A stretch of DNA of 64,000 nucleotides, taken from contig JAQGBZ010000136.1 in NCBI GenBank assembly GCA_034687125.1, positions 62,001-126,000 on the forward strand, given 5' to 3'. The translations under genes and the position numbers were made by a program. Positions 13,263 to 27,386 of the stretch are shown piece by piece (positions within the stretch are counted from its first letter, which is position 1; every line of letters starts with the position of its first letter). The notes under the pieces were generated by a model, which worked only from the letters and a program-made list of their open reading frames with translations, was not told the DNA's origin and ran no database searches. The DNA comes from Neelides folsomi. Lineage: Eukaryota > Arthropoda > Collembola > Neelipleona > Neelidae.

Positions 13263-16200
13263 ATGGACTTGACTTATCGTTCGACTGAAAAAATGATCTC
13301 TGAGGATAAACCAGTGAATAACCGACAGGCTAAGAGTCTCTTTTCTATTCGGGATCTTGTCAAATGCGACGAGGGTAAATACACTCCTTATAATTATAAT
13401 ACATCTTAATCATACATACCATATAATACTAGTACTCAGTAGTACACATTTATTGGTTAGTGAAAAATATATGGTAAATATTGTACCAGACATTCTCCCA
13501 TTAATGCATGCATCTTGCATAATTAGCATTATATTGGCATTCACCAAATATTGAACATACTACAAATAATAAGTATGTACAATAGTACATAAAGTACAGA
13601 TATCTGTAACTTTATGAAAATGGTAGTTTGAAATTATGTGCATGTAAACATGTGTTCAAATTACTTTTTACATTGACTGTCATTTTTATTACATTGTGAG
13701 CATTTAACTAAAAACAATGTATGTATAGTATAGTTAAGGAGCGGGAAGTATCTTAATTTCGAGCTTTAAGGAAGATTTGATTTGGGCGATCATTATTGTT
13801 TCATGACAAGTGGAGATAGGTCTGCCGGCTCAATAAGGAAATAATAGACGTGTGTTAGAGAAGCAGGAAATTGGTTAAGGAACAATCAAAATGTCATTTC
13901 TACATTGAAATCTAATTAACTTCTCTAATATTGAGGATTCGAGGTTGTTTATTTTGAAGAACGAGTAATTTATTACAATCAATTCTCAACAATTGAGTAA
14001 TGATAAATTGAGCGTTTTTATAAATGTACATTTATTTAAAACTTATATCCTTTACAATGTTAATTCCTCCAAAGGTAGTACATGAATCGTAAATATTCTC
14101 ACATTTAAGAGTTCATTTCGTTTCATCCGTATTAGGTAAGTAGATAACAATTTGTGTCTTAGAGGAATAATGTATATTGTATAATTGTATACTAATATGT
14201 ATGTGTGATTCAATAAATAATGAATAAGAATGTTAGAATTTTGTATTGTGGAACTTGATAAGAGTAATCAAATACTTGTAAATTGTAGATCATTGTTGGT
14301 TTCAAATGATAGAAAATTATAGACTAAGGACTCATATATGTAAATGTAATGAGGAACAATTTGTTTTTCTTGCATTTGTGGTTAATACAGTTCGCACGTT
14401 TGAAATGGCCAATGCCAACTGGAAAATAAAAATTAAAGTAATTGTTACTCGAGCTTAATGTAACATTTAGGAGGACAATTCACACCCTGGCAGTCAAGAA
14501 GTTAAATAGAAAAGTGTTCTATCAATAATTATAATTTTTCATTTTCTTTATTAATTTTACCATATTTAATTTTAATGGATAATGGTGATTGTTTTAGTCT
14601 TTGCTTGGTTTTTTAAAACGGTTTGTTTCTGACAATTTTATCTAATTGGTCTTAACTTTGTCGTTGCATGTTTAATGAGGAGTAAAAATTCCAGTAGCTT
14701 GATGAACGAAGGATTGAAATAATTGAATTTCTGTCTTCCCTCATCTCCATCGAGTGGGCAGACGGAATTCAGTCAATAAGCATTTCTTTACAATTCTCAG
14801 ATAGTTAGTCATTAGTTAAGAAGGGAAAACCTACCATATAATTATAATTAAGGAGCAAAAAAGGTTGTTTGAATAAATTAAACTTAAGCCCATTTTCTGT
14901 TTGTTCTTTCAAGAGGCGGAGCTGAGAGGTCACGAAATCCTCATTAGCTTTAAAGATTTAATGCAATTAGCTCAATTATTATTAACCGGCCTCTCTGGTG
15001 AGTCGGGAATTTTCAAATGATCCTCTCCCATTACCAAACATTAACTTCTCTCTATTTGTTTCTCCATTAAAATTCACCTTTCAAGTGGACCACAAAAAAT
15101 GAACATTAACACTCACAACTCAAGTTCTTACAATTTATTAGTCCACCCCCGTCATTACACGCCATTCGATTTCCCTTTTAGAACACATGCAACTTCCTTC
15201 TTTAGCCCATTTACTCTTTTTTCAAAAAAGCTACTCCGTCAATACCTAAAGAGCTCAACCCTTAAGGTCAATATTATATGCAAGTTGGAAGCATTTACAT
15301 ATATAATCCACTTTTAGTTAAGCACAATAAATTGAGAGTTAAATGCATATGATATTATAATGTTATAATTTTATTTATACAAATAATATAATTTACATAA
15401 GTTTATTGACTAACATTCTTTCGAAAATACATTAAATTGAATTGACATTATTTGATATTTGGTTTGACAATATTTGGTTAAACATGGGTAATAGTGTAAT
15501 AGTATAACAGTAGCTTATTAATTATAATTTTTAATTATTAATTATTAGTTTAATTTGAGGTAAGGTTCTTAATACTTGTTAGAATAACATTAAAAATTTA
15601 TATGAAATGATGAGAATGAGGAAAAAGAGTCATTTACTCTGAATAATCTAAATATTTGATCTTATAATAATATTATTGACGCATAGAAAAATAGACAGTA
15701 AAAAGTTAGCGTTAACATAAATAGGAGTCAATTAACCAGAAAGTTAAAGTTTAATTATAAGTTTATGTCTCACAGTAGAGTAAGTATTCATGTATTCTGT
15801 ATTAGTTAATTGTAAATAGAATCATATAAATTTGACAAGCAGATCAACCTATTGATTGGACTCAATTAAAGGACGGTCGAGTCATTCGGAACTAATTTGG
15901 GAAATTAAAAAGAGGGAGAGCTTGGTACAATTAGGATTTCCCATTATTCCGAGTAATTGCTCTCATTTTAATTATTATTTGGGGCTGAAGGACTCGCTTT
16001 GTGTCCTCGACAGAACTCCGGTTTACAGGTAGAAAAGAACATTGTTTGGTAATGGAAGCCCCAAGGCTCCGCTTTTTTGGATAAATGGGCAAGTTAAGGG
16101 GTTCCCTTTTTTCTCGTCTCGCTTCGTCTTCACTCACTGAGGACTGACGATTGGAGGTTCTTTGTCTTTTACACTGCCAGGCTTCAACACCTGAAAAAAG

Positions 16201-19200
16201 TGAATCCCTTCACTTCTACCTGGCGCCTCTAAATTTCACTCTCCTTCCTGCCTCATCATTTCTTTAATGAATCCAGAGATTGATTGATTTCTCTTACTTT
16301 TCTTCCAGGAAATCACGCCCACTCTTTAACATTATTTTCAGTTATTTTGGTCAGAAAAAATACTTTTACAGTTCTTTTATAAACTTTTATTTCTTCTGCA
16401 CAACAACACAACGTAGGATAGAAATTGAAAATTACATTAATTTAAAGTATACTTTAAAGTATGTATTAAAAAAATAGTCAAGAAATTCATACATACTCGT
16501 ATTTATACAGGAAGATATACCATATACGTAGGTATACCATAATGATAATCTGTAGGTGAGTGGTTGGTGAGTGATGTCTGATGAATCAAGATTCGTTATT
16601 TACAATTACGATTCGAAGTTAATTACAATTACAATAATACATGTTAATAATGGAATTATTTTTTATTTACTTAAGGTATGAAATATTATCAGTTCTAATG
16701 AACAAAATGCATTAGCATTTTCATTTTTAAGAAGTTGTAAGAGATAAGAAAATTAATTTGCATTTAAGAGAAGTTCCTTAAATGAGTGAATTAAAAGCTC
16801 AATTTGGCAAAGTATTTTAATTAGGGACGATTAGACGCTGATGTTTGTCAAATCGACCGTATGATTAATGAATGGACGGAGTTGAATGAGCCGGAGATGG
16901 TCGCATAGAGAAAGACGCTCTTGGTCGTGGATCTAATGGATAGGTCATGTAACCCTTATCGCACGTGTTTCCATCATTTTTTCCCGTAAAATCACTCAGA
17001 CACTCTGACTCAATCTCCATTACAAGAGTCGCCCGTCTGTCGAATCCCATTAACTCCCTAGTAATGCTCTTGCCAATGAGCTTCGCGAGTCCTTTGCCCT
17101 TTATCATCTCCGTAATTCGATAAGCGTAATGAGTCAATCTGAAGCAATAAATGGTTTTAACGCTCCTCCTCCTCTGGAACATTCCTATGGATTCCTTCCT
17201 AAGTGGGTGGAGAGATAGGGAGAGTAAATTAAATAATTTGAAGTTAAGGAACTTCCATTAAATGTGGCTCAAAGCGGATCTAATCAAAGAAGAAGCGGAA
17301 TAACTGACGTTCACTCTCCATAATGGAAAAAGGAAGTTACAGATTTGGGGATGAAGGAATTAAGGTGTACAAAGTATAAAAGATCTCTCCAAGAGTCTCG
17401 CTCAGGAATTGGTATATGGCTCCGGCAGAATGGGCCCAATTTTTCGGAAGATCGAGTAGAAAAAGGTTATGTTGTTCCACATGAAGGTTCTCCACCTTTT
17501 TCCACTTTCCACGCCAGGTTCAACAACAGCGGCGGTGACAAATGTAGCGGCAAAAGGAAGTGGTTAAAGTGTGACCGGAGATCATTTAGGCACATGCTCT
17601 TCAATAATAACTCACCGTGCATATCATCTTATTTTTTATTCATTCAACAAAGAACCCTTTCAAATTATTCTATGTAATTTCCTAATTTACCAATGATGAT
17701 GTTTGGTGGGATAAGAGAAGTTGCTACACATAAGGAGTTATTCGAAGCAATTTCTGCATTCAATCTTATTTTTTAATAGTACAATAAACTAACCATGCTT
17801 AACATTTTTTAGAGAATCGAGGAGAAGAAAGACCAACAAAGGACGAACTCATTAGAGTTGTGGATTCCCCACGAAGTTCAATCCTCGACAGCGGCGGCGA
17901 CCACGAGGACGGTAGATCTTCCAAAAGCGGCGACAACGACAATGACATTATGGGCCGAGACGAAGGCTTGTCTGATGAAAATGGTTCTGAGGGAATTGAT
18001 GACATCCCTAAACGAAAACAAAGGAGATATCGAACCACGTTCACAAGTTTTCAGCTTGAGGAGCTTGAAAAAGCCTTTGCTCGTACACATTACCCTGACG
18101 TCTTCACAAGGTGAGAATTACAAAATCCATTAAATAAGCAATTAAAATCCATTAGACCAATTCAAAATTTTAAAACCTAAATCATAAAATCTTTTAATTT
18201 AAAAAAATAAGATAATAGCAAATGTGGATTTTTTGAGGCACCAAAAAATAAATTCAAACTCCGATTTCTTTTGATGATATTTATACACCCACATACTTAT
18301 CGTATATTGAATTCCTTTTATAATTAATAGTAATAACTACTGATATAAAATAATATGTGTATTATGTACTAAAAAAAGTACATACCTATTAATATTATTG
18401 CAATGGAACTTGTATTTTTTATATTCTGTATCGAACTAATGTCAAGTTTACAATAATAAAAGTTTCTTTATTGCAAGTTAAATTTTAGTGCGATATCCTT
18501 ATGGATGAACCAATCTCATTGTTTTAGTATGTACAGTTCATAAGTACATGTATGTATATTTATTGTTAATCATAAGTATAGATTATACACATATGAACAG
18601 GTTATGTTATTCTTCAAGTTAGGAGAAGAGAGATAAGTGAACAGATTTCTATTTAATTTAAAAATTGGATTATGATTAGAGTAATAAAAAGATTGTAAAT
18701 TACAGAGTTAGAATAAATTGTAATGAGAATTGAATAAAAAGCGAGTCGACGTTTTCTGGCTCGCTCTTAATAAGGAGAACTTGTTGGTTGCAAGTTGTTT
18801 GAGATGATAGGAGTTCTTCTAGTGCACACACAATAAATATCCATCCACTTCGTATTGTATGACTTGTTTTGAGTCACATAATGAAAAAGAGCTTGCCCTT
18901 GAAGAATCCCACTTTGCTTTTTCTCTCTTAATCTAATTGTGGTCTAATGGATGGGTAATAGTCGAATTGCAATGGTGAGAATTGAGAAATAAATCTCTTT
19001 CAGAGAGGAGCTTGCCATGAAGATTTCATTGACAGAAGCAAGGATCCAGGTAAGCTGTTTCTTCTGTTCTCCCCTCTCCGCTCCAATGGATCATCCAGGA
19101 TAATTATCCGGTTTTTACAATTGACTGTCTCTCGGCCGTCTCGGCCCCAGCGACCAAGGGTGGTCCTAAATCATGTTATACGTCAACCCACAGACTTTCA

Positions 19201-21560
19201 CTTATCACCATTTCCCTTAATGTAATAATACAATCGAATCATTAGGAATTAAAAGGAGACGACATTAGGAGCCTTTTCCCCATTTCTACTTAACTCGTCA
19301 GTCCGCTGGAGCCAAGGGACTGGCCCGTGACTTTTGAAGGATAATGAAAGTGAAGTGGCCCGATGTTTGGAGTTAAAGGAAGTTCAAACTTTTATTTGCA
19401 ATAAAAAGATTTGGAAGGTATAAAAATAAAGGCCCTCGTTTTGAATTTTATCACTACTTCTTTCAATAGAGGTTGAAACATTAAAATATCGTTAGGGCCA
19501 GTTTAAGGGAGTCGTCGGGGCTAATGGACATACGAACCAACTTTTCATATTGGAATTCAAGAAGATAAAAAAGCTTTTAAGGGCAAGAGAAGTCGTTTCT
19601 CAACTCATATTTAATCACTTCCTATCTCTAACAATTGGAGACTCCTCCTCAGACCCTTTTCCTCATTTCTCACAATTTACGAAATGAGAATTTAATTAAA
19701 GAATTCAATTACCGCTCTCGTGAAATATCATTGTTACATTAGCCAACATAAGTAATAAGATGATGATCTATAGGGAAGTAAGTAACACATGACATCTTAT
19801 ATTGTAGATTAAAAGAAATGTTTTTTTTCTTTTGTGGATTTAACAACTTGAGAAAATCTATGATTTCAATATTTGGTTTTTTATATTGAAGTGTACCATA
19901 AAGCCATAATGTATGGTATAATACATTATAAATATGTAAGTAGTAGAGTATATTAATAAGTAGTATTTACACAATACAAGGGCATATTTATTTATTAAAC
20001 AAGAAATACCTTTTCATAAATTAAAAAAATAATAATAAAATAATTTTTTAATTTACAATTTCACATAAAGCAAACTTTTAAAATGGTAACATTTTTTGAG
20101 AGCTGCTAATTGAATGAGTTAAGGGAGAGTTTTGTCAAAAGAGCTCCTCCTTGTACAGCTGTAAATGTCGCGTTGGGTCCAAGCGACCAGAAAATTTATG
20201 AGTCAACCGCCCTCGAAATGAGTCAAACGAGAATGGCACTTTGGATTCCTCGCATTCCTCTTGAAACCACTCAATTTGAGTGACACATTTGGGGCCCTTT
20301 AAACTTATTGTTGTCCTCAACTTTGTAGTCCTTAATTGTGAGAGACTCATAACATTCCAAGTTGATGTCAAGATGTCTCCGGGTCTTTAAAAATCATATA
20401 TAGAACTTTATCTTTTTCAGACCACCAGACCTGACCTCTCCTCAAATATTTTACAATTTTACTCCACTTTCTCGAAGCCATTAATGAGCTTAAACAAGTT
20501 ACTTAGGATCATTACGTTCACATTCTTTTCTACATTTTTCCGTAATGAACAATTGATGGGGTTTTGTCGTAGGTGGAATTTAAGCTGGATATAATTTAAT
20601 AGAATGAAAAACCATCTGTAAGTTATGTCCATCGTGAATCCTTGGTCGTTGAACGAGTTGCCAATAGAAAAGAGTTGATAATGTTAAGGGCGAAACCAGA
20701 GTGGATCTAAAGCGAGGCGAGAGAATTTAGATTGGCTCCGGATAGTTAATTTATGTCGTGTTCATTCTCTTCATGTTCACCATTCACGAGTTCCCTAATA
20801 GTCTCTAATTTATCACTTGAAGTTCAAATGGTGAGGATTCTCTTTCTTCTCTCAACAGGTTTGGTTTCAAAACCGACGAGCAAAATGGCGAAAGAACGAA
20901 AAAGTTGGCCCTACCAGTCACCCGTACAATCCATTTTCCACCACATTGACACTAGGCGGCCCGCCGTCTCATCCCATGCAACAAGGAGGAAGCCCAATGA
21001 ATTTCGGCCCTCTGTTCCTTCGAAAACATCCAGAACCGCTGCCGTCTCCTCCACACAACTCCCATCCCATGCTCCCTCATCGAATTCCTCATCCTTGGTC
21101 TCCGCATCTCCCCTATTTCCCATCGCTGTCTCCGCATGGTGGGAGTCTCAATTTCCGCCCGTCCTATTTGAATCCTGCAGTGGCAGCGGCGGCCGCGGCG
21201 GCTTATCTTCCCGGCCCACCCTCCTTCCAGAACCTTCTTGCATCCTTCCAACTCAACTCCCATCACCATGAGTCCTTGATGAGGTCGGGAATGGTCCCGG
21301 GCCATCATGAGCCTTCAAGCGACGGTGAAACGGAAATTGGTGGGCGCGGAGGTGAGCGAGTGAAGGGATCCCCGACGAGAGACGTTGATGAGAACTCGAG
21401 TGATTTCAGCCCTACTCTGAACGGGAGCTCAAATCCTAAAAGCACCACAGAGATCGAGCGACGGACATCAAGTATCAATTCTCTTCGGGTTAAAGCCAGG
21501 GAGCATGAAATGAAATTAGAAAACATAAGAAATGGGTCCGGCGTCATTGTAACCAGTTAA
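13263..21560 (+). CDS. al: Aristaless-type paired-like homeobox transcription factor, copy A (complete, 4 exons)
   Basis: Exons 13263-13374, 17813-18110, 19004-19049 and 20859-21560 encode about 385 aa; phases 1, 2 and 0 match at every junction. The homeodomain (residues 107-166) reads [20 protein letters not shown] at its start and [15 protein letters not shown] at its end. Gln50 makes it Q50 paired-like. It is followed by [13 protein letters not shown], as in arthropod Aristaless. Introns cut the homeodomain in codon 31 and between 46 and 47. Exon 1 carries LFSIRDLVK (26-34), similar to the eh1/octapeptide Groucho-binding motif. The C-terminal region has a seven-Ala run, PHRIPHPWS and a recognisable OAR motif ([19 protein letters not shown], from 356). 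In known arthropods Aristaless patterns distal appendages; nothing here shows expression. It is orthologous to al/ARX/alr-1 in the broad sense. Exon 1 lies 4.4 kb upstream and was chosen because phase, the MDL start and the motif match the paralogue at 47.4 kb. Confidence 0.93.
14911..14990 (+). promoter_or_regulatory. Conserved non-coding element 1, copy A (al-A intron 1)
   Basis: Contains GTCACGAAATCCTCATTAG (14929-14947), then ATTTAATGCAATTAGCTC (14956-14973) and an AATTATTATTAACCGG end. The same ordered blocks occur at 27312-27386 (same strand) and at 44481-44560 (opposite strand, so the same orientation relative to its own gene). From GTCAC to the CTC after ATTAG I count about 41 of 45 identical positions with the 44.5-kb copy. 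Clustered TAAT/ATTA cores suggest a homeodomain-bound enhancer; that function is inferred. Confidence 0.7.
17553..17576 (+). promoter_or_regulatory. Conserved non-coding element 2, copy A (before al-A exon 2)
   Basis: A 24-bp block containing GGAAGTGGTTAAAGTGTGAC is perfectly matched on the minus strand at 42627-42650, before exon 2 of the paralogue. A CACATGCT motif follows shortly after in both copies. It lies 237 bp upstream of exon 2. It could be an intronic enhancer or an alternative promoter element. The surrounding 110-codon ORF (17345-17677) is not conserved in the paralogue. Confidence 0.65.
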
Positions 21561-24500
21561 GATCACGCCTTACCAATTTTAAGTGAGTTTTATGTTTTCA
21601 TTCATATAGGTATTATAAAAGCAATTGTTATTTCATATTCCTAATTCCTAATATCAATTACGTAATTGATTATATGTATAATATATTATATGGGAAATAA
21701 ATTATTATTCATATAAATATTATTACAATAAACATTAAGCTCATAACACATATAGTATCGTATATATATATGTACTTATATAACATATTTATAAAGGTCA
21801 TTTTATTACATTTATGATTATATTATAAGAGAAATGAATGCATTTTTTCACTTTCTTATAAGTACATAAAACAATAAATAAATGTAACATGCCTATACAA
21901 TATTTGTTTCTGATAATTTATGAAATTTATGGAATTTATTGCAAACACTTTGTTCGTGGGTATAAATGTTTAATGTAAAATGTTTTAGTCTTTTGGAAGG
22001 GTGAAAATGTGTGTAAATTATTCATAAGACAATTTTCATTATAATTTAATAGGATATTTATACTTTAGTTGAATACTCAGGATAACGAAGGGAATCTCAT
22101 TTGGATGTAAATGGATTCGAGAAAGCCAAGATGTATTACTGTAATTGTATATACAAATTATTACAAACTCATGAATTGTCCTATTGAGTGACTTATTATA
22201 CAAATATAAGATTAATATTAATGATTCAATTGAATAAAATAGTAGTTTTGCGAATTAAAAACCCCTTTTCCATAAATTAATTATCTTTTCATCACGAAAT
22301 GGCCGAATGGGCCTTTCAATATGCGCAACGGTCTCAAGCTCTTCCGAGAGGCCCATTGGTAACGAAACAAAAAGACGAATGTGTTTATCTTCTCAATTAA
22401 ATCTCATTGATATTCCTTATCTCATTGATTTATTAGAACTTGGGATTGTGACAAATTGGCCGTGCGAGCAGAACATGCAGACATTAAATTCTCGTAGTTG
22501 CCTCACAGGTTGGAAAAAATTGTTAGGCGCAACTTTGTGGATGAGCATTGAATGAAAGATCCAGCACGTCGACGCCATCGGAATGGAGGAGTTAACATAT
22601 CTCCTATAGACACACTCAAGACGGAGAGGAATTAAGGAGAAGGAATGGGGATGGATTCTAATGTGTAATGAAGATTGTAATTAAATTTGCGGCGATCCTA
22701 ATGATGATCTTTACTGTTAAGAACCCTCGTTCCTCGATTTATGATCCGCTCCACCTCTAGTCGGAGGAGGAGGAAAGTGAGCAAATAACTCGTTCTTATC
22801 GTGACTTCATCGCATTTGTCTTCGCTCAATGACATCGAGGCATGTTGAACAAGATTCACTTAAACATCGGGAGAGAATCAAAGTTGTTTCTCCACTCGCT
22901 CAAATCCCCAATGCTTCTCTGATTGACAGTTTTAATTACCGCCGTCTTCTAATAAATGAATGTCCGACCTCCTATAAAGTTACCATTTGTCGAATTTACC
23001 CGACAAACACGCCGACGCATCTGAGAGCCATTTAGTCTTTCATGTTTCAAGGGAAAATGGAGGAGTCTTTTAATCCAATTTCTTTCATTAACTCTCGCTC
23101 AATTGTGAGATGAGCATGAAAAGGGTGAGAGTTTGCTCGATAATAGTTATAAAATTAATAAACTAATTTGGAATGTCCTCATCTCTCGTTTCATCTCATC
23201 TCATCTCATCGGTGCGGTGTGGTGGCTCAAAGTGAGATAATATACAAATGGACAACAATGCTAATTGGATGATCGTGACTTGGCAGGTTTGAACTTTAAA
23301 GCGGTTGAAGGAAGAAGGGAAGTTTGCATGGAGCCGCCGATGGCCAATCCACGTCTCTTTGCTCTTACAACAATGCGAGAGAACTTCCTTTTTTAAATTC
23401 CCTTTTCTTTTACGCCCATTAAGCTTCTTATGTTTTTACTCCTTCCTTAAGCTCCTTTAATTCATCGACCACCAATTGGACTTTTTTCTCTTTTCGGATG
23501 AATTGAGAAACTTTGTCTTATTACATGAGAAAACTCTATGAATTGTGGATAAATTGCTTAATTTCCGTACTTGCATTATTACTATCTAAATAAAATACTT
23601 GCCATAATTGTAATTTCCAACTTTCAACATTAGCAGTTAGTTAATTTGCTGTTCATTTACGCTCAATTTCATCTAAAGCATAATTAAACCCAAGCATTCC
23701 TTCACACTCATTCGAGCAATAAAAGAAATAATAATTATGTATTCGTATAATAAGAGGCAATTTTCTCCTTTAATTGTTTACAAAAACTGTTCACACTTGA
23801 ATAAATGAATTGTTCTTCGGATTGCACAAGAGAATCAAAGTAACCGTGCCCTTATTATCCTAATTATTAAGAAATTCTCCATCACAACTTTTCATAATTA
23901 CGAGTTGAAACAATATGAGTAATTGTAATGACCAATAAGAAATCGTACAATTAGGTTCATTTTCTAAAGAACATTTAGATACTATATTATTTATTAAGCT
24001 TTCATGAAGCCGTTTATTGAAATTGAAGAGATGAGTGACGGCAAATTGCAAAGATTGACAAGAAAAAGTTACAATTATGTATTTCATTTAACTATTTGTA
24101 AGCAAGATTCTCATGCCACTGGATTTTATAACTCGGGAGCTCATACCCAAATGTTTCGTTCATCAATGAACCGCAAGTAATGAGCTAGGAGTACATTTGG
24201 AATGGGCAAATAATGGAAGTAGCTAATTTTTGAAACTAAAGGAAATAATTGTAGGTAGGAAGTTTTGGACGATGGCCGAAGGGCTCGAGGCCTTTAATGA
24301 TACTAATTTCCTAATGATGGGTTTAAGAAAAAGCGAAGTGATTAGGGTAATGAAAGGCGCCTAACCTGAGAGTCAAGAGGTCATTGTGAGAGCAGGGAAA
24401 TACGTGACTTTTTCTTTTGTCTCCTTTAAATTGCGATGAGGAACCCAGTCATCATCATCGCAGAGACACAGAATTGTCCATGAAAAGGAGAATTAATAAT

Positions 24501-27311
24501 CGTCCCTTATCATAGCACTCCACCAGGTGAACGTCGTTCTCCCATTATCTCCCAAATTCCTTCACCTTCATGCGAGGACCCAAAAGACGCCCATTAGCAC
24601 TCAAAATATAATTCCTCTAATAGGCTCTCATCATTATCTCTGTTCTCAAATGGTCTCAAAGGGTCGGGTAGACGCAGGTTGTTGAAACAGAATACATGTC
24701 TAATAGAGCAATAATGAGATGCGGTTTATCTTAATGATAATTGAGAATTGGAGATTGAAAGAAATTTCTCCAATCGATTATGCTAACAAGCGACTCCATC
24801 TCAATCCCATGAATCAGCATTATCAATCAATGTACAACAGATAGGGAGTGTATAAATATTTCCAAAGGTAATTTCCTTAAAGGGTGGATGAATTGGAGAG
24901 CAAAGGGAACAGGGAGATGTATCTTTTCCTTTTACATACTACTTATATAGGGTCTTATTGGAGTCGTGTCCCAAAGGCCGCCGCGAGACCCAACTCCTAT
25001 ATCATAAATTGTAATTAAGAAACAGATTTTCTGGAAACGTTTTACGGCCCCTAATGACGTACAATTTCCTTCGGTGTGTTGTTTTTCCCCTCTTGGCTCC
25101 TCTGTTTTTGTGTCTCTGCTGGTCCCCGCCCGCCCCGCCGTCGACGACTCCCTTTGCCCTTTTACTTAAAAACATAAACCTCAAACTCATTTCTCACATA
25201 TTAAGTGAAAGTTAATTTCACAAATTCCCCTTATTGAAATGCGCGCTCCCTCGATTATGCTCAATTAACTTTTTGTTCTTTCAAAAGGCCTGACCTCCCT
25301 TCCACTCACAAACTGCAAATTGTGAAGAGGCTTTGATTTCATTTAATCTTTGACTTCTGCGCCATTTCCCTCTTATCTCAAATGAACAATGGAAATGAAA
25401 CAAATTGGATTTATTTAAATGCACAACAATCATATATATTACTTGTGTACGTCTTCATATCTCATCAAAAATTATATAGGCAGCGATATTAAGGTAATGA
25501 ATGTACTAAGTAGGTATACATGTGAATATAAGATACTCTATAAGTACCTTAAATACTTATTCAACCTACATACAATTTACACACTGAATAATTGCTACAC
25601 TATAAATACATAATATTTATGATAAAAAATAAATCGTTTAGAGGAGTTCTAGTAAATGAAGCTGAGTAAATTGTGTTTAATTTTATTAATTACATTTAAT
25701 TTACACTTGTAAAACTTTAATATTTTCCTATTTTTTATATACATAGTCGTATGTACATATACTTGAAAGTACATACCTACTGTATCTGAAAGTTTACTAG
25801 CATATCAGTAAGTTTACTTGGTATGTAATATACTCTATGTACCTAGGTATATAAAATTTACATTTAATATCTTAATATATGTATATATTGAATATTTGTG
25901 TCTACAGGTAGATAAATGAATTAATACTTATTCTATACCTTTCAAAGTAAATTAAATAAAATAGTTGTTCAATTCATATCTGTTTCAGAAAATTAAATGC
26001 AATTAAAATCTTGTATTTGTAAAGCAATTCCCACAATTTTAATAATTTGCTTTGTAGACATGTGTGAATTATTTTTGTGGTTAATATTACTTCCGTTTCT
26101 TTCCTTTTCTCGTTCACGACTTGTTTTTATAAGAAAGGGGCGAGAGAAGCGAATTGACTTAGGGAAGACGAGTTTTACATTATGAACCACCACAATGAGA
26201 AAAACGAGCGTCTCTACTCATTTAGACTTATTTAATGGAGAGGCTAATTAAATAAAAATTTGACTGATTGCTTCCACCGTCGTTTATTTAACTTCTCCTG
26301 ATTGTTCTCCTCTTGTTTCCTCCCTACCAATTTAACAGTTTGCGGTCCCTAATAAAAGAGAGTTCAATGCGAGGTTTTGTACTTACTCTATACATACATT
26401 AAATGCTGGAAGGTAAGAGCCTAGGAAAATATTGAATCTTGCAAAATGAGGAGTGGAAATTACGGACAGAGTTGTTAAAGGCCTCAATTAGGAATGTTGA
26501 ATTGAGTCAAACCTCAGACTTATTATCATTACCATGAGTTGGTTAATTAAGCTTCAAGAGAGTTTTTCTCAATGCCAAGCGTGAAATAAAATTATATTTG
26601 ATTGTCGTGTTCATGTGCAAAGCGTTGTCCATGTTCTCCATTTATGTGTTAATTAATATAGCAGATCGTTGTTTGCATTACATTAGTCTCCCTATTTGCA
26701 TCTCATTTATTTGAATGTTAAGTGGTTGGAAAAACAACCGTGGTGCGTATTTTTTGTTCTCGAGGACTAGAAAGAGAGGGACGATGGAGATTTGGGTATA
26801 ATTGCTTAAAGGCAGTTTAAAATACTCTCTAATTGTATGTACATTGTTCATACAATATATGCATTGGTCTATGTAAATGAGAAGTGGTAAACCGGTAGCA
26901 GCTCTCATTCTTGATTAATTAAACGAGAGTTTTTCAAATGAACTCTTACATTGCATTATGGCTAACAATAAGTAACAAGGTATGGTATGTACTATATATC
27001 TTGTATTATGCATATTAGTCGTGTAAGAAATTGTGGAAGGATTGCGTGGAGAATATTTTTCAAATATCCAAGTCTACCGATGAGTTGAATGCTCATAAAC
27101 AAATGGATGAGCCTCGGAGGTTGAAAGAATAACATTGAATTTGAGCAAGCTTAATTATAATTAGTCGAGGGGCAAAAACGAAGCCAACAGATGCATTTAT
27201 GTACACATTACGATTTCTTCCGACATTTTGTGTAGGAACAAGCTCAAGACATTCTCATGGGCTTTGGGTGAAATAAATCCAAGAATTCCAATTTTCTACT
27301 CATTTCTCAAA

Positions 27312-27386
27312 GAAGGCGTATCAGAAGGGTCACGAAAATCTCATTAGCCTAAAATATTTAATGCAATTAACGCAATTATTAACCGG
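27312..27386 (+). promoter_or_regulatory. Conserved non-coding element 1, intergenic copy B
   Basis: Carries GGTCACGAAAATCTCATTAG, then ATTTAATGCAATTA and CAATTATTAACCGGC in the same order and spacing as the two intronic copies. Its upstream flank AGGCGTATCAGAA resembles the 44.5-kb copy (AGGCGTGTCAGAA) more than the 14.9-kb copy. It is in an intergenic position with no adjacent homeobox exon, so it is not a simple by-product of duplicating the gene with its intron. Confidence 0.65.

Noticed and set aside
17345-17677. 110-codon plus-strand ORF in al-A intron 1
   Set aside because: It covers non-coding element 2, but the matching region of al-B has no corresponding ORF and only 24 bp are conserved; no domain was recognised.
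20753-21271. 172-codon ORF overlapping al-A exon 4 in another frame
   Set aside because: Shadow frame of the GC-rich homeobox exon; the homeodomain and OAR are in the other frame.
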